This document shows, in pieces, positions 58,528 through 64,000 of a stretch of DNA of 64,000 nt. The notes under the pieces were generated by a model. That model saw only the letters and a list, made by a program, of their open reading frames with translations. It had not been told where the DNA came from and made no database searches. This DNA is from JAYFRL01 sp034925905 (GTDB lineage Bacteria; Bacillota; Clostridia; Lachnospirales; Anaerotignaceae): NCBI GenBank assembly GCA_034925905.1, contig JAYFRL010000008.1, positions 1 to 64,000 of the forward strand, given 5' to 3'. The stretch's first letter is position 1; every line of letters begins with the position of its first letter. The position numbers were made by a program, and so were the translations under genes.

Positions 58528-60204
58528 TCAAACTTCCATTATTATAGGTAAAATCATAGGGCTTCTTTGGGTTTTCTGCCAAAGGAAATTCTTAAGCGTA
58601 TCTTTAACAAGATTTTTAATGTTAGACCAGCCCGTTATGTTCCTTTCACCGCAAAGCATAAGCGCATCGCTTACAACCTTCCTAGCTTCATCCATAAGGT
58701 TTTCAGATTCCCTGACATAAACAAAGCCTCTTGAAATTATATCCGGACCGGCAACAATGTTTCCGGTTTCCTTTTCCATGGTTACAACAACAACCATAAG
58801 CCCGTCTTCTGAAAGAAGCTTCCTGTCTCTTAAAACAACATTTCCAACGTCACCGATTCCAAGACCATCAACCAAAACCTGGCCCGAAGCAACCGAGCCG
58901 TTTATTTTGGCGTCATCTTTTGAAAGCTCTAAAACCGAACCTATGCTCATAACAAATATGTTTTGCTTTTGTATTCCCATAGACATAGCTATTTCCTTGT
59001 GGCTTGCCAAATGCATGTATTCACCATGCACAGGCATAAAAAACTTCGGCTTTGTGAGCGCAAGCATAAGTTTAAGCTCTTCTTCCTTAGCATGTCCGGA
59101 AACATGGATATCGGCCATTCCTTCAGCCTCATAGATAACCTTTGCGCCCTTTTTTATAAGGTCATTTATAACTTTCAATATCGTTTTTTCATTCCCGGGT
59201 ATGGAAGAAGCGCTTATTATTATCCTGTCATCCGGCTTTATGGAAACCTGCTTATGTTCTGAAGATGATATCCTTGAAAGCGCGGACATCGGCTCACCCT
59301 GGCTGCCTGTAGTTATTATTACAAGGCGTTCATCCAGATAGTTTTTTATATCTGTTATATCTATAATGATATTTGGCGGGATATTAAGATAACCCAAATC
59401 CGTTGCCGTTTTAACGGCATTAACCATGCTTCTGCCTATTATAGCAACTTTTCTTTTGTATATATAGGCTGAATTTATTATTTGCTGTATCCTATGGATA
59501 TTAGACGAAAAAGTTGCAACCATTATTCTGTTTTTGGGAGTATCCTCAAAAATCTGGTTAAACACACAGCCAACAGATTTTTCAGACATTGTGTAGCCTT
59601 TTCTCTGGGCATTTGTGCTGTCGCTCATAAGAAGAAGCACGCCTTCCTTGCCGAGTTCGGCAAAGCGGTGTATATCCATGATTTCTCCGTCTAACGGAGT
59701 ATAATCCACCTTAAAATCTCCCGTATGGATAACAACCCCTACAGGAGTCGTTATTGCAAGGGCAACCGCATCTGCTATCGAATGGTTTGTGTGTATGAAT
59801 TCGATTTTAAAACACCCAAGCTTTATAGTCTCCCCTGGAACAATGGTATGAAGTGTTGTTGAATCTATCATATCATGTTCCCTAAGTTTGTTTTCAAGCA
59901 GACCCCTTGTTAAAAGGGTGCCAAAAACAGGCACATTAAGGGTTTTTAAAACATAAGGCAAAGCGCCTATATGATCCTCATGCCCATGGGTTAAAATTAT
60001 TCCTCTAACCTTGTCTATATTTTTAATAAGATAAGTTACATCGGGAATCACCAAATCTATTCCCAACATATCATCTTCCGGGAAAGCAAGACCACAGTCA
60101 ATGACAATTATATCCTGTCCGTATTCAAGGACTGTCATATTCTTCCCTATTTCTTCTAAACCGCCTAAGGGTATAACCTTAAGCTTTGATTTCTTTGTAG
60201 CCAA
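58528..60204 (-). CDS. Ribonuclease J
   Basis: The 558-residue beta-CASP metallo-beta-lactamase nuclease has endo- and 5'-exonuclease activity on RNA. Zinc-binding HGHEDHIGALPYVL, VIHTGDFKVDYTPLDG, the beta-CASP motif region SNIHRIQQIINSA and the C-terminal HVSGHAKEEELKLM are all seen. The start is a TTG at 60204, 7 nt after GGAGG. Only one RNase J gene is in this window. J1 and J2 cannot be told apart reliably from sequence alone. Confidence 0.93.
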   Translation of the reverse strand: MATKKSKLKVIPLGGLEEIGKNMTVLEYGQDIIVIDCGLAFPEDDMLGIDLVIPDVTYLIKNIDKVRGIILTHGHEDHIGALPYVLKTLNVPVFGTLLTRGLLENKLREHDMIDSTTLHTIVPGETIKLGCFKIEFIHTNHSIADAVALAITTPVGVVIHTGDFKVDYTPLDGEIMDIHRFAELGKEGVLLLMSDSTNAQRKGYTMSEKSVGCVFNQIFEDTPKNRIMVATFSSNIHRIQQIINSAYIYKRKVAIIGRSMVNAVKTATDLGYLNIPPNIIIDITDIKNYLDERLVIITTGSQGEPMSALSRISSSEHKQVSIKPDDRIIISASSIPGNEKTILKVINDLIKKGAKVIYEAEGMADIHVSGHAKEEELKLMLALTKPKFFMPVHGEYMHLASHKEIAMSMGIQKQNIFVMSIGSVLELSKDDAKINGSVASGQVLVDGLGIGDVGNVVLRDRKLLSEDGLMVVVVTMEKETGNIVAGPDIISRGFVYVRESENLMDEARKVVSDALMLCGERNITGWSNIKNLVKDTLKNFLWQKTQRSPMILPIIMEV

Positions 60205-60432
60205 AAAAACACCTCCAAATTTTTAAAAAGTAATTGCCAAAGTATGTAAAATATGTTTTCAGGCAATGAGAAACGCAATTGCAAAAGTCGATTCCTGCAA
60301 TTATCATGATAATCCTGCGCCAAAAACAAAGGTTTTATATTTCATCCAACACAAAAAAACCAAAATAAACATTGGCAACAAGCATCTTTATTTTACATTT
60401 TTTATTCTTTTTTATTGATAAAACTATATTAA

Positions 60433-60460
60433 TGATTGCCCTTCTCCCGCCAAGCAATCA
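60433..60460 (-). terminator. Weak terminator-like hairpin after the DUF1292 gene
   Basis: TGATTGC pairs with GCAATCA (60454-60460 with 60433-60439) 20 nt after the DUF1292 stop. The downstream T run is poor. The rest of 60205-60479 is AT-rich with no gene seen. Confidence 0.35.
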
Positions 60461-60479
60461 ATAAACTTCATTTTAATAA

Positions 60480-60791
60480 TTAATCAAGCTTTATATCATA
60501 GCTGTCCTTGCTCGACTCTTCAAAAAGAGCCGCTATTTTGTCTATCTCATCGCTATCTTCCAATGTTTCATATAAAAAATCATTGCTGCTTTCAGAAGTT
60601 TCCCTCAAAATAAAAGCTTCCGCTTCTTCTTCATCCATAAATTCTTTTTCTATAACCAAAAGATATCTGGCATTTTCATATTTTATACTGTCCATTATAA
60701 CAAATTCTATATCGTTCCCTTTTTCATCAGTCATAATAACCGTTTCAAAGTCATCATCATCCAAAAAATCTTCATCAAAAATATCGCTCAT
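60480..60791 (-). CDS. DUF1292 family protein
   Basis: The 103-residue, strongly acidic protein has the DUF1292 pattern (FETVIMTDEKGNDIEFVIMDSIKYE, followed by YLLVIEKE). In Firmicutes it is the third gene of the ireB-ruvX-DUF1292 (yrzL-yrrK-yrzB) group, as here. The function is unknown. Confidence 0.88.
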   Translation of the reverse strand: MSDIFDEDFLDDDDFETVIMTDEKGNDIEFVIMDSIKYENARYLLVIEKEFMDEEEAEAFILRETSESSNDFLYETLEDSDEIDKIAALFEESSKDSYDIKLD

Positions 60792-60800
60792 CCCAACACC

Positions 60801-61226
60801 TCATTTTAACCTTCCGTCTAAATAACCCTGCAATATATAATGTGCAGCCATTTTATCTATAATCTTTTTCCTGTTTTCACGCCTCATACCTACCGAAATA
60901 AGGCTTTTTTCCGCCGCGACTGTGCTAAGCCTCTCATCCCAAAGAATAACTTTGATTTTAGGAAAGCGCCTCTCAAGACGTTCTTTAAACAAAAGTGTTT
61001 TTTTGCACCTGTCGCCTTCTGTGTTATTCATGTTTTTAGGCATACCCAAAACTATTTCCGACACATCGTATTCCTCAACTATCTCGGCAAGCCTTTTCAT
61101 GGGGATCTTAAATTCATTTTCGTTTTTACGCTCAATAGTCTCCAGAGCCTGAGCAATCATAAGAAATGGGTCGCTTATGGCTACGCCTATTGTTTTATCC
61201 CCAAAATCCAAACCTAGTATACGCAA
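60801..61226 (-). CDS. ruvX: RuvX/YqgF family nuclease-fold protein
   Basis: The 141-residue RNase-H-fold protein has MRILGLDFGDKTIGVAISDP (catalytic Asp), EIVLGMPKNMNNTEGDR and LWDERLSTVAAEKSL. It is annotated as a Holliday-junction resolvase and is linked to processing of the 16S rRNA 5' end. It lies 10 nt after ireB and 9 nt before the DUF1292 gene. Confidence 0.93.
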   Translation of the reverse strand: MRILGLDFGDKTIGVAISDPFLMIAQALETIERKNENEFKIPMKRLAEIVEEYDVSEIVLGMPKNMNNTEGDRCKKTLLFKERLERRFPKIKVILWDERLSTVAAEKSLISVGMRRENRKKIIDKMAAHYILQGYLDGRLK

Positions 61227-61236
61227 AAAATGCCTC

Positions 61237-61509
61237 CTATTTATTATGCTCCATATAAAAGCCTAAAAGCTCTTCCAATATCTCATCACGCTCAAGATGT
61301 TTTATTAATATTCTGGCGTTTTTATAGCTTGTAATATATGTAGGGTCGCCTGAAAGAATATATCCAACTATCTGGTTAACCGGGTTATAGCCTTTTTCAA
61401 CGAGCGCTTCACAGACAGCAAGTATAATATCTCTTGCTTTGTTTTCGGGTTCTTTTTCGTATGCCTTGAATTTTAATGTTGAGTTTTCAAAATCATCAAA
61501 ATCCTTCAT
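61237..61509 (-). CDS. ireB: IreB family regulatory phosphoprotein
   Basis: The 90-residue protein is a typical member of the DUF965/IreB family: TLKFKAYE at the N-terminus and LVEKGYNPVNQIVGYILSGDPTYITSY in the middle. In Enterococcus IreB is phosphorylated on an N-terminal Thr by the PASTA kinase IreK and affects cephalosporin resistance. It begins the three-gene unit ireB-ruvX-DUF1292. The usual upstream alaS is absent and mtaB takes its place. Confidence 0.92.
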   Translation of the reverse strand: MKDFDDFENSTLKFKAYEKEPENKARDIILAVCEALVEKGYNPVNQIVGYILSGDPTYITSYKNARILIKHLERDEILEELLGFYMEHNK

Positions 61510-61621
61510 TTATATCACTCTCCATAAAATGCCAAAAAATAAAACTGTCTGTTTATACTAATGATAATATACTTTTAACCACTATGCAAATAATATTTAT
61601 CACCAAAAGCTTACAATATTG

Positions 61622-62917
61622 TTACAAAAGCCCTTCCGCTCCATCTGTGCGTGCTTTTATTATATTTGTTTCAATAATTTTGTTTGAAATATCGGCATCA
61701 CTTTTTGCGCGAACCAATATATAATTAGATGTGTGTCCTTCATAAAAACCGTGTTCGTTTTTCATTTCATAAAGCACTGGAAGGGTTTTGCCCTCAAACG
61801 ATTTTATATAATTAAGCCCTGTTTCATCGCTAAGCTTTATAAGTGCATTTGCCCTGCTGCTTTTAATGGAGTTTGGTATCTGGTTTTTAAGCTTAGCCGC
61901 AACTGTGCCTGCTTTCGGCGAATATGGGAACGCATGTATTTTAGCAAAACCAACTTTCTTTGCAAAATCAAGCGTTTCCTTAAAATCTTCTTCTGTTTCC
62001 CCCGGAAATCCTGCTATTATATCCGTGGTAACAGAAACATCCTTTATATTTTCCCTTAAAAGGCAAACAGCCCCATAATATTCCTCAGCATTATATTTTC
62101 TGTTCATTGCTTTAAGAATTTTGTTGCAGCCGCTTTGAAGCGAAAGATGAAAATGGTTGCAAAGCTTGTCTATGCTTTTTGCTGCCAAAATAAAATCCTC
62201 CGTTATAATGTTAGGCTCAACGGAGCTTAAGCGTATACGCTTTATTCCTTCAATTTTGGAAACCTCTTTTATTATGTCTAAAAGGTTTATACCCTCTAAA
62301 TCTTTGCCATATGACGCAACATGTATACCTGTTAGAACTATTTCTTTAAACCCGTTTTGCGAAAGCTTCCTAACCTCGGACAGTATATCCTCAGGTTTTC
62401 TGCTTCTTATCGGGCCTCTGGCATACGGAATTATGCAGTATGAGCAAAAATTATTGCAGCCATCCTGGATTTTAAGATATGCCCTTGTCCTATCCTTAAG
62501 GCTTTCTATTTTTAATTCCTCAAAGCTGTGTTCATCCGAAATTTCCGAAACATAATTTTTTATGCCCATTGGCGGCTCATATGCCAAAACTTTTTTTAAT
62601 ATTGTGCTCCTGTCTTTTGTGCCTAGGATTATGTTTACGCCTTCTATGCCCGAAACAACCTCCGGCGACGTTTGCGCATAACAGCCTATAACGGCAACTA
62701 TTGAATCGGGGTTTTGCTTTTTAACCCGGCGTATAAGCTGGCGGGATTTTTTGTCTCCCAAATTTGTTACCGTACAGGTATTTATTATATAAACATCTGC
62801 CTTTTCATTTATATCAACCGCTTTAAATCCTTCTTTAACGAAAAGCTCAGCAATTGCTTCGCTTTCATATTGGTTTACCTTGCAGCCCAAAGCATAGCTT
62901 GCAACTGTTTTCATCAT
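61622..62917 (-). CDS. mtaB: tRNA t6A37 methylthiotransferase MtaB
   Basis: This radical SAM methylthiotransferase adds a methylthio group to t6A at position 37 of ANN-decoding tRNAs. The 431-residue protein has the N-terminal MTTase domain (YALGCKVNQYESEAIAELF), the radical SAM cluster motif in DGCNNFCSYCIIPYARGP, GFPGETEEDF, and a C-terminal TRAM domain that ends abruptly. Three additional Cys of the second cluster are in the N-terminal domain. Two tandem ATGs (62917, 62914) could start it. Confidence 0.92.
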   Translation of the reverse strand: MMKTVASYALGCKVNQYESEAIAELFVKEGFKAVDINEKADVYIINTCTVTNLGDKKSRQLIRRVKKQNPDSIVAVIGCYAQTSPEVVSGIEGVNIILGTKDRSTILKKVLAYEPPMGIKNYVSEISDEHSFEELKIESLKDRTRAYLKIQDGCNNFCSYCIIPYARGPIRSRKPEDILSEVRKLSQNGFKEIVLTGIHVASYGKDLEGINLLDIIKEVSKIEGIKRIRLSSVEPNIITEDFILAAKSIDKLCNHFHLSLQSGCNKILKAMNRKYNAEEYYGAVCLLRENIKDVSVTTDIIAGFPGETEEDFKETLDFAKKVGFAKIHAFPYSPKAGTVAAKLKNQIPNSIKSSRANALIKLSDETGLNYIKSFEGKTLPVLYEMKNEHGFYEGHTSNYILVRAKSDADISNKIIETNIIKARTDGAEGLL

Positions 62918-62944
62918 ATCATTTCCTTATAAATTCAAAGACTT

Positions 62945-63499
62945 TTATTCTATTTTGAGTATAAGGCTTAAAACAAGCATGGCAACATTAACGCTTTTGC
63001 CTGAAACCCACATTACATAAGGTCTTAAAAGCCTCCATTTCTCATTTTTGGGGGCGAGCATCCGGTATATCTTTTCTATTTCGTCTATCTTATCGCATAT
63101 TTCTTCCTTTTCTTTGGGCGGAATGCTTTCACTCTCAGATATCAGCTTTCTTGCTTCGTTAAACCCAAGCCTTGAAACCTCATCCATGCTAAGGCTTTCA
63201 TCATCAAAATTTATATAGTATTCAAACAACCTTTCGTTATTATAGCCGTTATTCTTAAAATCTTCAAGCTTATTAATTATGATGGACATATTTGAACGGC
63301 AAATTTCCGATTTTTTATTATTTTCCTCATAGACAGATATAACCTTTAAATCTTTATCAAAGTTTTCTATCACGTTTAAATATTTAAGCAGCATTTTATT
63401 AAAAAGAGGCTCCATAACGGTTATGTCATGAGAATATTTTTTCCATATTTCCTTACAATAATTCAAATCATAATCAACTTCCTGCTTTAAATTATCCAT
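62945..63499 (-). CDS. Hypothetical protein
   Basis: The 184-residue protein is mostly charged and helical, with many Asp/Glu/Lys residues, and ends in a hydrophobic stretch (VNVAMLVLSLILKIE). I recognise no family. A GGGGG site sits before the ATG at 63499. It lies between mtaB and a terminator/DUF1537 gene and may be co-transcribed with mtaB (27 nt apart). Confidence 0.6.
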   Translation of the reverse strand: MDNLKQEVDYDLNYCKEIWKKYSHDITVMEPLFNKMLLKYLNVIENFDKDLKVISVYEENNKKSEICRSNMSIIINKLEDFKNNGYNNERLFEYYINFDDESLSMDEVSRLGFNEARKLISESESIPPKEKEEICDKIDEIEKIYRMLAPKNEKWRLLRPYVMWVSGKSVNVAMLVLSLILKIE

Positions 63500-63595
63500 G
63501 TAAAAAAGCCCCCTTCCTTAAATATGATGTATGTTTTCTAACTTTACCATACTTTTATACGAATTAAAAGCTCATTTGGTCTGTTTTGGATGCAA

Positions 63596-63627
63596 ACTTA
63601 AAAGGCTCCGAAACCCGGAGCCCTTTA
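63596..63627 (-). terminator. Terminator of the DUF1537 kinase gene
   Basis: GGCTCCG pairs with CGGAGCC (63616-63622 with 63604-63610), followed on the minus strand by TTTTAAG. It lies 5 nt after the gene's stop. Confidence 0.75.
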
Positions 63628-63632
63628 ATATA

Positions 63633-64000
63633 TCACTTTCCTGTAATATTAACTGCTCTTTCAAAAAAATCTATCTGTCCGAAATTCCCTGATTTTAGAA
63701 CAACACGCATGCTTCTGTCCCCAAACGGAATCATAATGGGAACACCCGGAGCTATGCTTTCGCCTATTACGTATGCGTCATAGCCAAGAGCCTTTGTTAC
63801 AGCGCCGGAAGTTTCCCCGCCAGCAACAATTATGCGTTTAAAGCCTGAATCAACAGCTTTTTTTGCCAAATCGGCCATTGTTTTTTCAAGAATCTTAGAA
63901 ACATCGCCGGCTTTTTGCGCTTCTTTAACATTATCCGCAGTATCCGAGCTGTATAAAAGCATTGCATCCCCTGCTTTTTCAACAAAGCTCCAGATGTCCT
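63633..64000 (-). CDS. Four-carbon acid sugar kinase-like protein (DUF1537), C-terminal part
   Basis: Only the last 122 codons are in the window; the frame runs open to the edge. IIVAGGETSGAVTKALG is the nucleotide-binding motif of the DUF1537/OtnK C-terminal domain, followed by GESIAPGVPIMIP. Such enzymes phosphorylate acid sugars such as D-erythronate or threonate and normally act with a class II aldolase and a dehydrogenase. A possible link with the kinase-aldolase-dehydrogenase operon at 39-42.5 kb is only by function, not by position. Confidence 0.88.
   Translation of the reverse strand, partial: DIWSFVEKAGDAMLLYSSDTADNVKEAQKAGDVSKILEKTMADLAKKAVDSGFKRIIVAGGETSGAVTKALGYDAYVIGESIAPGVPIMIPFGDRSMRVVLKSGNFGQIDFFERAVNITGK

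Overview
The window is AT-rich, densely coded DNA from an anaerobic, endospore-forming member of the Clostridia. The evidence is spoIVFA/spoIVFB and spoIIM, a flavodiiron-rubredoxin oxygen-defence pair, a 4-hydroxybutyryl-CoA dehydratase, a ribonuclease Y/J/G set, IreB, and TTG starts with strong Shine-Dalgarno sites. A Lachnospiraceae- or Anaerotignum-like relative fits, but no 16S rRNA or other placing marker is present. I saw no tRNA, rRNA, CRISPR array or prophage.

Left part (1-14.4 kb): an IS200-type transposase fragment at the edge, a decayed PII-like gene, a CarD regulator, purH, then a purine uptake block (xpt, BMP lipoprotein, ABC ATPase, two permeases). Next come an ECF sigma/anti-sigma pair, azlCD, and a uracil permease gene. 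That last gene is preceded by a 44-codon leader ORF, U-rich tracts and an intrinsic terminator that overlaps the leader stop codon. The layout resembles UTP-sensing pyrBI-type attenuation.

Middle part (14.4-32.7 kb): a minus-strand housekeeping operon (two radical SAM genes, a DUF512 gene, der, plsY, gpsA); a spoIVFA-spoIVFB pair in which spoIVFA is split by a one-base frame change; a four-domain flavodiiron protein with a small rubredoxin; a PII-like protein beside a proton antiporter; a secreted ComEC-like hydrolase with a DUF3006 partner; abfD; and a two-gene unit of an APH-fold kinase and an enolase homologue with two altered active-site positions.

Right part (32.7-64 kb): a P-type cation ATPase behind a structured leader with a terminator (probable metal riboswitch); an uncharacterised three-gene operon (membrane protein, NERD protein, zinc-ribbon protein); a carbohydrate operon (FGGY kinase, class II aldolase, 2-hydroxyacid dehydrogenase, YbjQ-like protein); proB/proA separated by three genes; guaB; an aspartate aminotransferase-asnS-nudix-spoIIM-xerD series; a dipeptidase; four RNA-processing nucleases (rny, rng, rnhB, rnj) within about 6 kb; ireB-ruvX-DUF1292; mtaB; an unknown gene; and the C-terminal part of a DUF1537 sugar-acid kinase at the right edge.

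Most genes from 32.7 kb onward lie on the minus strand. Three frame disruptions (two in the PII-like gene, one in spoIVFA) are single-base changes, so sequencing error must be excluded before reading biology into them.
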